This document shows, piece after piece, positions 18,051 through 25,998 of a stretch of 64,000 nt of DNA. The stretch spans positions 62,001-126,000 of the forward strand of contig NZ_JAIXSL010000012.1 in NCBI RefSeq assembly GCF_027484705.1, given 5' to 3'. Position 1 is the stretch's first letter, and each line of letters starts with the position of its first letter. The notes beneath the pieces were generated by a model. It was not told the origin of the DNA, did no database searches, and saw nothing but the letters and a program-made list of their open reading frames with translations. A program made the position numbers and the translations under genes. The stretch comes from Flavobacterium sp. Lineage in GTDB: Bacteria; Bacteroidota; Bacteroidia; Flavobacteriales; Flavobacteriaceae.

Positions 18051-19918
18051 TTTTTAATAATAAATAACGGAATGGTAATCTCATGGCGCACCTTATCGAC
18101 GGTCGTGCCGAGCAGCAAATCCTTGAAAGTGTGGTGGCCGTGCGTGCCCATGATCAGCAAATCGAAGTTGCCCTGGTTGATGTAAGCCGAGATGACTTTC
18201 CCGGGTTTTCCGAAGCCCAATTTGGTGTTCACCTGATAGCCTTTGTCGGACAACATTTGGAAATATTCGAATAACAATTTCTCGTCAATCGTGGTTTCGT
18301 GGTCGATGATCGTGTTGCCGTACATCATCGCGCCGACGGTTTCCACGACATGAATCAGCGTATATTGTGCGTCTTTTCCACCGAGATTGATCGCGTGTTG
18401 TAAGGCTTTTTCGTCAGCTGAAGAAAAATCAACGGTTACGGCGATATTCTTTTTTTCGTTGTGTTTGGAAGGTGAGAATTTGAGTTCGATATGGTGCGGC
18501 GAATGGTTTTCAATCTTGTGTTGGCTTTTCGTAATGAAAGGTTTGAAGACAATGTAAAGTAGTAAAATCAAAAAGCCGACCGCCAACGGCACAACCGTAA
18601 GCCAAAGGATAATTGGGTTTTCTGAGGTTTCGAGCCAGCCGTTGATTTCATCAAAAACCAGTTTGGCGTTCAAAGAAACGATGATTGTGGCAATAATCCA
18701 AGCGGCGATTTGTGTGGCTTTGCTGATGTGGAAACCTTTCATTTTAGATTTGTCGCTGACAAAATGAATAAGCGGAATGATCGCAAATCCCAATTGCAAA
18801 CTCAAAATCACTTGGCTTAGAATCAGCATTTTTCCGGTGACGCTTTCGCCGTAAATAAGGATGACGATGACTGCGGGAACAATCGCAATAACTCTTGTAA
18901 TGATGCGTCGTACCCAAGGTTGGATTCTAAGGTTGAGGTAACCTTCCATGACGATTTGGCCTGCTAAAGTTCCCGTAATCGTTGAGCTTTGTCCGGCGGC
19001 AATCAAAGCTACAGCGAACAATATCGGCGCAAATTTGTTTCCTAAAAGCGGTTCTAAAAAGCGGTGCGCATCCTGAATTTCGGCGACTTCAAACATACCG
19101 TTTTTATAAAAAGTAGCTGCAGCCAGAATCAGAATCGCGGCGTTGACAAAGAACGCGAGGTTGAGCGCAATCGTGCTGTCGATGAAATTGTATTTTAAGG
19201 CTTGTTTGATTCCGGCATTTGTTCTGTCGAATTTTCGGGTTTGCACTAAAGACGAATGCAAGTATAAATTGTGCGGCATGACCGTTGCTCCAATGATTCC
19301 AATCGCGATGTATAAAGCGGCGCTGTTGGGCAAACTCGGAATTAAACCATGGATGATTTTTGGAAGTTCTGGTTGGGCGAAGATCATTTCAAAAATAAAC
19401 GAAAGCCCGATAATCGTTACTAAAGTGATGATGAACGCTTCCATTTTGCGGATGCCTTTGTTGATCAGGAACAACAACAGAAAAGTATCGAGAACGGTAA
19501 TCATCACGCCTTGAATCAGCGGAATATCGAACAATAAATTGATTCCGATTGCCATTCCTAGAACTTCCGCCAAGTCGCACGCAGCAATCGCAATTTCCGC
19601 CAGAAAATATAAAATGTAGTTGATGAAAGACGAATAAGTTTCCCTTGAAGCCTGCGCCAAATCGCGTTGTGTCACGATGCCAAGCCGCGCGCTCAAGCTT
19701 TGTAATAATAATGCCATGATGTTGCTCATCAGCAAAACCCAAATCAGCGCATAACCGAATTGGCTTCCGCCGGCAATATCGGTCGCCCAGTTTCCGGGAT
19801 CCATATAACCGACGCTGATCAGGTAGGCCGGGCCAAAGAAAGCAAGGATTTTTCTAAAAACCGTGGTTTTGTTTTGCGTCGAAACGGACTGGTTGACTTC
19901 TTCTAACGAATGGCTCAT
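18047..19918 (-). CDS. mntH: NRAMP divalent metal transporter fused to a universal stress protein domain
   Basis: 623 residues from ATG 19918 (the frame extends upstream only to a TTG). The first 440 or so are a complete NRAMP transporter: GYMDPGNWATDIAGGS carries the metal-binding DPGN motif and ATVMPHNLYLHSS the second MPH motif, with 11 or so membrane segments. A cytoplasmic C-terminal UspA domain (about 480-620) follows, starting KNIAVTVDFSSADEKALQ and ending with an ATP-binding-type G-2x-G-9x-G(T) loop in GTHGHHTFKDLLLGTT. Proton-coupled Mn2+/Fe2+ import is expected. Family members are usually about 410-450 residues, so the stress domain is a true addition. Its stop codon lies in palindromic element B. 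Confidence 0.93.
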   Translation of the reverse strand: MSHSLEEVNQSVSTQNKTTVFRKILAFFGPAYLISVGYMDPGNWATDIAGGSQFGYALIWVLLMSNIMALLLQSLSARLGIVTQRDLAQASRETYSSFINYILYFLAEIAIAACDLAEVLGMAIGINLLFDIPLIQGVMITVLDTFLLLFLINKGIRKMEAFIITLVTIIGLSFIFEMIFAQPELPKIIHGLIPSLPNSAALYIAIGIIGATVMPHNLYLHSSLVQTRKFDRTNAGIKQALKYNFIDSTIALNLAFFVNAAILILAAATFYKNGMFEVAEIQDAHRFLEPLLGNKFAPILFAVALIAAGQSSTITGTLAGQIVMEGYLNLRIQPWVRRIITRVIAIVPAVIVILIYGESVTGKMLILSQVILSLQLGFAIIPLIHFVSDKSKMKGFHISKATQIAAWIIATIIVSLNAKLVFDEINGWLETSENPIILWLTVVPLAVGFLILLLYIVFKPFITKSQHKIENHSPHHIELKFSPSKHNEKKNIAVTVDFSSADEKALQHAINLGGKDAQYTLIHVVETVGAMMYGNTIIDHETTIDEKLLFEYFQMLSDKGYQVNTKLGFGKPGKVISAYINQGNFDLLIMGTHGHHTFKDLLLGTTVDKVRHEITIPLFIIKN

Positions 19919-19936
19919 AAACGGAATGATTTTAAG

Positions 19937-19944
19937 CAAATATA
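19937..19944 (-). promoter_or_regulatory. -7 element of the NRAMP gene
   Basis: On the minus strand it reads TATATTTG (TAnnTTTG), 18 bp before the ATG. The expected -33 position (around 19964-19968) falls on a TTTAGGT half-site at 19958-19964, next to the main palindrome. Confidence 0.55.
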
Positions 19945-19952
19945 AATATAAA

Positions 19953-19989
19953 TTTGATTTAGGTAAATATTTTTTTAGGTTTGTCTAAA
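19953..19989 (+). promoter_or_regulatory. Promoter of the outer-membrane protein gene overlapping a DtxR/MntR-like operator
   Basis: TTTG (19953-19956), a 19-bp spacer and TAGGTTTG (19976-19983) are a consensus promoter pointing right. The -7 box lies inside the imperfect palindrome TTTAGGTTTGTCTAAA (19974-19989), which resembles DtxR-family operators (TTAGG...CTAA). An additional half-site TTTAGGT lies at 19958. A repressor bound here would cover both divergent promoters. Confidence 0.68.
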
Positions 19990-20000
19990 AATTTTATATT

Positions 20001-20741
20001 ATGAAAAAGTTGCTGTTGTTTTTATTTTTGGGTTTTAATGTTGTGGCCTCGGCTCAAATTTCTCCGATTCAGGCCGACCGTCCCGATCAAACGGAAACGC
20101 CTGCTATTGTTCCCAAAGGCATGTTCCAGCTTGAAAGCGGTTTCAGTTACCAAAAGGAAAATGCCAACAACTCGACTTGGGCTTTGCCATCAGCGCTATG
20201 GAAGTATGGCGTCAACGAAAATTTTGAACTCCGACTCATTACAGAACTCGAAACGGAAAACAGCGAAACCGAAAAATATTCTGGTTTAAGACCCATCTTA
20301 ATCGGTTGTAAAATCAAAATCTGCGAAGAAAAAGGCATCATTCCCAAAACTTCTTTTATCGGGCATATGTCGGTTCCCAAAGCAGCTTCTTCAAAATATA
20401 AAACGGACTTTTATGCGCCGGAATTCCGTTTCACGATGCAGCATACTTTGTCGGACAAGTTTAGTCTCAGTTATAATTTAGGAAGCGAATGGGACGGTTT
20501 TACTGCCGAACCGACTTTCATTTACACTTTGACGACAGGATATTCCATCAGCGAAAAACTCGGTTCTTATGTCGAAGTCTTCGGATTTGCGCCCCAAACC
20601 CAAACGGCCGATCACAGTTTTGACGGCGGCATCACGTATTTGATTAACGACAATTTTATGTTAGATTTGTCTGCCGGTGTCGGACTTACTGAAAACGCAC
20701 CGGATTACTATACCGCTTTAGGATTTTCATTCCGAATGTAA
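20001..20741 (+). CDS. Outer-membrane beta-barrel protein (MetA-pathway/transporter type)
   Basis: 246 residues with a signal peptide (MKKLLLFLFLGFNVVASAQ). The start of the mature part, IQADRPDQTETPAIVPKGMFQLESGF, and the alternating amphipathic strands to the final YYTALGFSFRM match the family of putative outer-membrane transporters related to phenol-degradation MetA proteins. It is divergent from mntH with an 82-bp gap holding a shared operator-like palindrome, so it is probably expressed under the same metal control. An outer-membrane metal channel is an attractive but unproven role. crtY follows after one base. Confidence 0.8.
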   Translation: MKKLLLFLFLGFNVVASAQISPIQADRPDQTETPAIVPKGMFQLESGFSYQKENANNSTWALPSALWKYGVNENFELRLITELETENSETEKYSGLRPILIGCKIKICEEKGIIPKTSFIGHMSVPKAASSKYKTDFYAPEFRFTMQHTLSDKFSLSYNLGSEWDGFTAEPTFIYTLTTGYSISEKLGSYVEVFGFAPQTQTADHSFDGGITYLINDNFMLDLSAGVGLTENAPDYYTALGFSFRM

Positions 20742-20742
20742 C

Positions 20743-21879
20743 ATGCAACACTACCATTATATTGTCACGGGAACCGGTTTGTCAGCAATGATGACGGTTT
20801 ATGAAATGGTGATTTCGGGAAAGTTTCAAGACCAATCGATTTTGTTGATTGACGAAAATACCAAAAAAACCAACGACCGAACTTGGTGTTTTTGGGATGA
20901 AAGAAATCCGTTCGACAACATCATTTCTAAAACCTGGAACACGGCGCTTTTTGCCGATGAACATTTTCAGCGAACATTAGATTTAAAGCCTTACCAATAC
21001 AAAATGATTAAAGGTTTGGACTTTTACAATCATGTTCTTGAGCGCATTCTTCAGGAAAAAAACATCCATTTCATTCAGCAGAAAGTCACCGATTTTGAAG
21101 AATTAGGAAACCATTGCGTCGTTAAAACGGAAGCGAAAAGTTATACATGCAATCGCGTTTTAAATTCGATTTACAATCCCGAAATCGTAAAGCGCCAATC
21201 GAAATATCCGCTGTTGCAGCAGCATTTCGTAGGTTGGTTCATCAAAAGCAAAGAAGCCGTTTTCAATCCAGATCGTGCCACATTCATGGATTTTTCTGTC
21301 GAACAGAAAGGCAACACGCGTTTTATGTATGTCTTGCCGACTTCCGAAACCGAAGCTTTGATCGAATACACTTTATTTTCTCCGGATTTATTGCAAACTT
21401 CTGAATACGAAACCGCGATTCAGGATTACCTCAAAAAACTAGGAATCACCGAATACGAAATCGTCGAAAAAGAACGCGGCAACATTCCGATGACCAGTTA
21501 TCCGTTCTGGAAACACAACACCCAAAACATCATCAACATCGGTTCTGTCGGCGGTTGGACTAAAGCAAGCACTGGTTACACTTTCAAAAACACGATTAAG
21601 AAATCGAAAGCGTTGGTCGAATTTCTATCAACAGAAACCGACCTCAGACAATTCCATAAAAAAGACAAATTCTGGTTTTACGATTTGTTGTTTTTGGATG
21701 TTTTATACCGAAACAACGAACGCGGAAGTCAAGTGTTCGCTTCGTTATTTCGAGAAGGCAATCCCACTTTAATCTTCAAATTTCTCGACGAGGAAACTTC
21801 ATTTTCAGAAGATCTGCAAGTCATCTGGAAATGCCCCAAAGGACTTTTCATAAAAGCATTATTCCGACGCATATTCTAA
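20743..21879 (+). CDS. crtY: Lycopene beta-cyclase
   Basis: 378 residues: an FAD/NAD-binding N-terminus (HYHYIVTGTGLSAMMTVYEM), the characteristic RTWCFWDE motif, and the IGSVGGWTKASTGYTF segment near residue 266, typical of bacterial CrtY. It cyclises lycopene ends to give beta-carotene, a precursor of zeaxanthin-type yellow pigments. The other carotenoid genes (crtB, crtI, crtZ) are absent from the window. It begins one base after the outer-membrane protein gene, which carries the metal-operator promoter, so transcription may be tied to metal status. Confidence 0.92.
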   Translation: MQHYHYIVTGTGLSAMMTVYEMVISGKFQDQSILLIDENTKKTNDRTWCFWDERNPFDNIISKTWNTALFADEHFQRTLDLKPYQYKMIKGLDFYNHVLERILQEKNIHFIQQKVTDFEELGNHCVVKTEAKSYTCNRVLNSIYNPEIVKRQSKYPLLQQHFVGWFIKSKEAVFNPDRATFMDFSVEQKGNTRFMYVLPTSETEALIEYTLFSPDLLQTSEYETAIQDYLKKLGITEYEIVEKERGNIPMTSYPFWKHNTQNIINIGSVGGWTKASTGYTFKNTIKKSKALVEFLSTETDLRQFHKKDKFWFYDLLFLDVLYRNNERGSQVFASLFREGNPTLIFKFLDEETSFSEDLQVIWKCPKGLFIKALFRRIF

Positions 21880-21912
21880 CATATGTTTAGGATTCTAGTT
21901 GAGAATTCTGCT

Positions 21913-21920
21913 TATATTTG
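21913..21920 (+). promoter_or_regulatory. -7 element of the bacilliredoxin gene
   Basis: TATATTTG (TAnnTTTG), 42 bp before the ATG at 21962. The -33 region is not convincing. Confidence 0.45.
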
Positions 21921-21961
21921 CACCAGATTTTTACACCAACAACTTTAAAATCAAAAATACT

Positions 21962-22372
21962 ATGTATCCAGAAGAAATGGTAAAACCGATGAGAGCCGAG
22001 CTTTCAGATGCCGGTTTTCAAGAATTATATAGCGCAGAAGCCGTCGAGAACGCTTTAAAATCAGACGGAACAACTTTAGTGGTCGTCAATTCTGTTTGCG
22101 GATGTGCCGCCAGAAACGCACGTCCGGGTGCGAAATTGAGTTTAGACGGTGCTAAAAAACCAGACCACTTGATCACGGTTTTCGCCGGTGTCGATAAAGA
22201 AGCCGTAGATGCCGCCAGACAACACATGTTCCCGTTCCCGCCTTCATCGCCGAGCATGGCTTTGTTCAAAAACGGCGAGTTGGTGCACATGTTGGAGCGC
22301 CACCACATCGAAGGCCGTCCTGCAGAACTGATCGCGGAAAATCTAAAAGACGCTTACGACGAATACTGCTAA
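21962..22372 (+). CDS. BrxA/BrxB-family bacilliredoxin (YphP/YqiW)
   Basis: 136 residues from ATG 21962 ([19 protein letters not shown], the usual N-terminus; the frame extends further upstream but across the promoter). The thioredoxin-like fold carries the [13 protein letters not shown] active site (CxC) and [18 protein letters not shown]. Bacilliredoxins remove low-molecular-weight thiols from proteins; Bacteroidetes lack classical bacillithiol evidence in this window, so the thiol partner is open. A terminator and palindromic element C follow. Confidence 0.92.
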   Translation: MYPEEMVKPMRAELSDAGFQELYSAEAVENALKSDGTTLVVVNSVCGCAARNARPGAKLSLDGAKKPDHLITVFAGVDKEAVDAARQHMFPFPPSSPSMALFKNGELVHMLERHHIEGRPAELIAENLKDAYDEYC

Positions 22373-22389
22373 GAAGCAGATTCATTTAT

Positions 22390-22420
22390 AAAAAGCCAGA
22401 CGCAATTGTTTGGCTTTTTT
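22390..22420 (+). terminator. Intrinsic terminator after the bacilliredoxin gene
   Basis: AAAAAGCCAGAC (22390-22401) pairs with GTTTGGCTTTTT (22408-22419), 12 bp with one G-T wobble and a 6-nt loop, followed by Ts. Confidence 0.8.
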
Positions 22421-22422
22421 AT

Positions 22423-22532
22423 TTAGGAGCTGTTTCCCGCTATACACTCCCAATCTTTTGCTCCACCCGAGCCTTGGCGAACTGACGAAGTAAACGCCGG
22501 AGCAAAAGGATTTCCGTTACTATCGGGGCTAG
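22423..22532 (+). repeat. Palindromic REP-like element, copy C
   Basis: Starts TTTAGGAGCTGTTTCCCGCTA, stem CTTTTGCTCC (22455-22464) pairing perfectly with GGAGCAAAAG (22499-22508), and ends TTACTATCGGGGCTAG. Its loop is 34 nt instead of about 5, suggesting an insertion in the hairpin tip. It sits right behind the terminator of the bacilliredoxin gene. Confidence 0.78.
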
Positions 22533-22581
22533 GGTTCGTCGTAAACGTTGAAGTTTCATTTCCAAATTTTCAAATTAATAC

Positions 22582-22589
22582 TATCTTTG
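22582..22589 (+). promoter_or_regulatory. -7 element of trhO
   Basis: TATCTTTG (TAnnTTTG), giving a leader of about 53 nt before ATG 22647. A -33 TTTG is not evident. Confidence 0.45.
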
Positions 22590-22646
22590 TCCCCGAATTC
22601 TTCCAGTTAGAATTCACGACATATTTCTCACTTAAACGTTTATAGC

Positions 22647-24005
22647 ATGCAACTGTACAACACCTTAAGCGCAGAAGAAAGGGCCGAGCTTATTGACCAA
22701 GCCGGTAAACAAAGACTTACTTTGTCTTTCTACGCGTACGCCAAAATCGAAAACCCACAACAATTCCGCAACGACTTATTCCTCGCCTGGAATGCGCTTG
22801 ACGCACTCGGCAGAACGTATGTTGCCAAAGAAGGCATCAACGCCCAAATGTCGGTTCCGGCCGAAAACATCGAGGCGTTCCGCCAAACTTTAGAAGCTTA
22901 CGATTTCATGAAAGGCATCCGTCTGAACGTAGCCGTCGAACATGACGATCATTCGTTTTTGAAGCTTACCGTAAAAGTCCGCGACAAAATCGTAGCCGAT
23001 GGTCTCAACGACGAAACCTTCGATGTAACGAACATCGGCGTGCATTTAAAAGCTAAAGAATTCAACCAGATTTTAGAAGATCCAGATACCATCGTTGTCG
23101 ATTTCAGGAACCATTACGAAAGCGAAATCGGCCATTTCAAAGGCGCCATCACTCCTGATGTCGAAACGTTCCGCGAAAGTTTGCCAATCATCAACGAACA
23201 ACTCAAAGACCACAAAGACGATAAAAAACTGGTGATGTATTGCACGGGCGGTATTCGCTGCGAGAAAGCTTCGGCTTACTTCAAACACCAAGGTTTTAAA
23301 AACGTATACCAACTTGAAGGCGGCATCATCAATTACGCCAAGCAAATCAAGGAAGAAGGTCTCGAAAGCAAGTTCATCGGTAAGAATTTCGTATTCGACC
23401 ACCGTTTGGGCGAACGCATCACCGACGATATCGTGTCGCAATGCCACCAATGCGGCAAACCTTGTGACAATCATACGAACTGCGAGAATGAAGGCTGTCA
23501 TTTGTTGTTCATCCAATGCGACGATTGCAAGGCCGTTATGGAAAACTGCTGCTCTGTAGAATGTCAAGAAATCATCCACATGCCTTTAGATGAACAAGTC
23601 AAATTGCGACGTGGTGTTATCAATGGTAATAAAATTTTCAGAAAAGGAAAATCGGATAAACTCAAGTTCAAACATTCGGGCGAATTGTCTGATCTTCCAT
23701 TAGCGACTGCCGCGAAAGAAACCCCGATTCGTCAAAAAATTAAAGTTAAAAAAATGCTATTGGGCAAAGTCGAACATTATTATGTAAAAGCGCAAGTCGG
23801 ACTTTTCGTCATAGAAAATGGCGATTTAAAAACCGGCGATACGATTCTGATTTCAGGCCCGACAACAGGCAACGAAACGCTAACCATTTCCGAAATGCAA
23901 GTCAACGGAACTGCCTCAACTGTTGCAAATCTTGGTGATAAGGTTACTATTGTGTTGCCTTTTAGAACCCGTCTTTCGGACAAAATCTTTAAAATTATTG
24001 AATAA
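22647..24005 (+). CDS. trhO: tRNA U34 hydroxylase TrhO (YceA) with an additional C-terminal beta-barrel domain
   Basis: 452 residues. An N-terminal acylphosphatase-like domain (to about 95) and a rhodanese domain with the active-site loop YCTGGIRCE (Cys near 199) are followed by a cysteine-rich zinc-binding segment (CHQCGKPCDNHTNC to CCSVEC, about 270-310). TrhO performs O2-dependent hydroxylation of tRNA uridine 34. Most TrhO proteins end at about 320-350 residues. Here a further 85 residues (368-452; GKVEHYYVKAQVGLFVIENG, LKTGDTILISGPTTG) resemble the C-terminal EF-Tu-like barrel of U32 peptidase-like proteins such as TrhP, which makes the same modification by another route. Confidence 0.92.
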   Translation: MQLYNTLSAEERAELIDQAGKQRLTLSFYAYAKIENPQQFRNDLFLAWNALDALGRTYVAKEGINAQMSVPAENIEAFRQTLEAYDFMKGIRLNVAVEHDDHSFLKLTVKVRDKIVADGLNDETFDVTNIGVHLKAKEFNQILEDPDTIVVDFRNHYESEIGHFKGAITPDVETFRESLPIINEQLKDHKDDKKLVMYCTGGIRCEKASAYFKHQGFKNVYQLEGGIINYAKQIKEEGLESKFIGKNFVFDHRLGERITDDIVSQCHQCGKPCDNHTNCENEGCHLLFIQCDDCKAVMENCCSVECQEIIHMPLDEQVKLRRGVINGNKIFRKGKSDKLKFKHSGELSDLPLATAAKETPIRQKIKVKKMLLGKVEHYYVKAQVGLFVIENGDLKTGDTILISGPTTGNETLTISEMQVNGTASTVANLGDKVTIVLPFRTRLSDKIFKIIE

Positions 24006-24027
24006 ATCACAGCAGTAAATTAGATTC

Positions 24028-24063
24028 AAAGGCCTGTTTTCATTGCTGAATCAGGCTTTTTTT
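24028..24063 (+). terminator. Intrinsic terminator after trhO
   Basis: AAAGGCCTG (24028-24036) pairs with CAGGCTTTT (24052-24060) with one wobble, 15-nt loop, followed by TTT. Confidence 0.7.
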
Positions 24064-24074
24064 ACTCAAAAAAA

Positions 24075-24110
24075 CTTAGCAACTTAGTATCTTAGCAACT
24101 CAGTAACTTT
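24075..24110. repeat. Short 'cttagcaa' low-complexity repeat
   Basis: Repeated CTTAG units: CTTAGCAA at 24075 and 24091 with CTTAGTAT between and CTCAGTAA after, spaced about 8 bp. It lies between the trhO terminator and the PSP1 gene. Function unknown. Confidence 0.5.
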
Positions 24111-24187
24111 CGCAAAAAATACTATCTTTACGCTCTAAACGTTTTTGTCTAGTAGTCTTTCGGGACGATCAATATATATTCAAATGT

Positions 24188-25516
24188 ATGGCATGTAATA
24201 GTTGTTCCACTTCTGATGGCGGTGCGCCAAAAGGGTGTAAAAATAATGGGACTTGCGGCACCGATAGCTGCAACAAATTGACGGTTTTTGATTGGTTGGC
24301 GAATATGAGTTTGCCTAGCGGCGAAGCACCTTTCGACTGTGTTGAGGTGCGTTTCAAAAACGGAAGAAAAGAATTTTACCGCAACACCGAAAAACTGACT
24401 TTAAGCATCGGCGACATCGTAGCGACCGAATCTTCACCGGGTCATGACATCGGAATCGTCACTTTGACGGGCGAGTTGGTCAGAATCCAAATGAAGAAAA
24501 AAGGCGTCAATCATACGAGTCCTGACGTTGCAAAAATCTACAGAAAAGCTTCCCAAAAAGACATCGACATTTGGTCGAATGCACGCGATAAAGAAGAACC
24601 GATGAAAGTGCGCGCGCGCGAATTGGCGATTTCGCACAATCTTGAAATGAAGATTTCCGATATTGAATTCCAAGGCGACGGTGCCAAAGCGACCTTTTAT
24701 TACACAGCGAATGATCGCATCGATTTTCGTATGCTGATTAAGGATTTCGCTAAAGAATTCAGCACCAGAATCGAAATGAAACAAGTCGGTTTCCGTCAGG
24801 AAGCTTCGCGTTTGGGCGGCATCGGATCTTGTGGAAGGGAATTGTGTTGCTCGACTTGGCTGACGGATTTCAGAAGCGTCAATACTTCGGCGGCGCGTTA
24901 CCAACAATTGTCCTTGAACCCGCAGAAATTGGCGGGACAATGCGGAAAATTGAAGTGTTGTCTCAATTACGAACTCGACACTTACATGGATGCGCTTCAG
25001 GATTTCCCTGATTTTGATACCAAACTCGTGACTGAAAAAGGCGACGCGGTGTGTCAGAAACAGGATATTTTCAAAGGCTTGATGTGGTTTGCCTATACCA
25101 ATAATTTTGCGCAATGGCATGTTTTGAAGATCGATCAGGTGCGTGAAATCATGGCCGAGAACAAACTTAAAAACAAAGTATCTTCACTTGAAGATTTCGC
25201 CGTGGAAGTGGTTTCGGAACCGGAGAAAGACTTCAACAACGCGATGGGACAAGAAAGCCTTACGCGTTTCGACCAACCGAACAGAAAGAAAAAATCGAAC
25301 AAGAAAAGAAAACCACAAGGCGACAGACCAGCTGGTGAACGATCAGAAAGACCGACTGGCGACAGAACAGAAAGACCCGAACGGCCTGCAGGCAATAACC
25401 CCAATAGAGGCAATCATCCGAACAAAGGCGGCAACCCCAATAAAGGCGGAAATAATAACCCGAGACCGGCCAATAATAAAATAATTCCTGTCAACAGAAA
25501 TGAACCGAAGAAATAA
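24188..25516 (+). CDS. PSP1-domain (RicT/YaaT-like) protein
   Basis: 442 residues. The N-terminal CNSCSTSDGGAPKGCKNNGTC is a cysteine-rich patch. The PSP1 core (about 65-270) contains DIGIVTLTGELVRIQMKKKG, RIEMKQVGFRQEASRLGGIG, SCGRELCCSTW and GKLKCCLNYELD, the paired-cysteine motifs that in Bacillus RicT belong to an Fe-S-binding complex affecting RNase Y. The last 80 residues are a disordered Arg/Pro/Gly/Asn tail with repeated 'GDRxERP' and 'NPNKGGN' units. It overlaps gldH by 17 bp, so the two are translationally linked. The role in this organism is not known. Confidence 0.88.
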   Translation: MACNSCSTSDGGAPKGCKNNGTCGTDSCNKLTVFDWLANMSLPSGEAPFDCVEVRFKNGRKEFYRNTEKLTLSIGDIVATESSPGHDIGIVTLTGELVRIQMKKKGVNHTSPDVAKIYRKASQKDIDIWSNARDKEEPMKVRARELAISHNLEMKISDIEFQGDGAKATFYYTANDRIDFRMLIKDFAKEFSTRIEMKQVGFRQEASRLGGIGSCGRELCCSTWLTDFRSVNTSAARYQQLSLNPQKLAGQCGKLKCCLNYELDTYMDALQDFPDFDTKLVTEKGDAVCQKQDIFKGLMWFAYTNNFAQWHVLKIDQVREIMAENKLKNKVSSLEDFAVEVVSEPEKDFNNAMGQESLTRFDQPNRKKKSNKKRKPQGDRPAGERSERPTGDRTERPERPAGNNPNRGNHPNKGGNPNKGGNNNPRPANNKIIPVNRNEPKK

Positions 25517-25988
25517 TTTCCTTTATTTTCTGGGCATGTTATCCCTTTTTTGTTTCGTGGTTTCCTGCGATAAGAAAAGGGTTTTCGACGAATACAAATC
25601 CGTCGGCAAAAGCTGGGACAAAGACAGCGTCGTGAGTTTCGATTTGCCGAAGCTCGACCCTAAAAAACAATACAACCTGTTCGTGAACATCCGCGACAAC
25701 AACGATTATCCGTACAACAATTTGTTTTTGATTGTAGCGCTTGAACAACCCAACAAGATGACCCTTGTCGATACGCTTGAATACCAAATGGCGAATGAAG
25801 ACGGTTCTTTACTAGGCTACGGGTTTACCGATGTAAAGGAAAGTAAACTCGTTTATAAAGAACTCATGACGTTCAAACCGGGCAGTTACAAAGTACACAT
25901 TCGCCATGCAGTCAGACAAACCGGTAAAGTGGTGGGTGTAAAAAAATTAGACGGAATCACGGAAGTAGGTTTTAGAATAGAAAATTAG
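25500..25988 (+). CDS. gldH: Gliding motility lipoprotein GldH
   Basis: 162 residues with a lipoprotein signal (SLFCFVVSC, then DKKR), so it is anchored in a membrane by Cys23. DEYKSVGKSWDKDSVVSFDLP, NLFVNIRDNNDYPYNNLFL and DTLEYQMANEDGSLLGYGFTDVKESK are the signature blocks of GldH. GldH is needed for flavobacterial gliding and is associated with the type IX secretion/motility apparatus. It starts inside the end of the PSP1 gene and is 10 bp upstream of PBP1A. No other gld or spr gene is in the window. Confidence 0.94.
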   Translation: MNRRNNFLYFLGMLSLFCFVVSCDKKRVFDEYKSVGKSWDKDSVVSFDLPKLDPKKQYNLFVNIRDNNDYPYNNLFLIVALEQPNKMTLVDTLEYQMANEDGSLLGYGFTDVKESKLVYKELMTFKPGSYKVHIRHAVRQTGKVVGVKKLDGITEVGFRIEN

Positions 25989-25998
25989 AGCAAGCATT

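Noticed and set aside
22373..24187. tRNA or rRNA genes in the gaps
   Set aside because: No cloverleaf with a conserved T-loop or ribosomal sequence was recognised in these gaps or elsewhere in the window.
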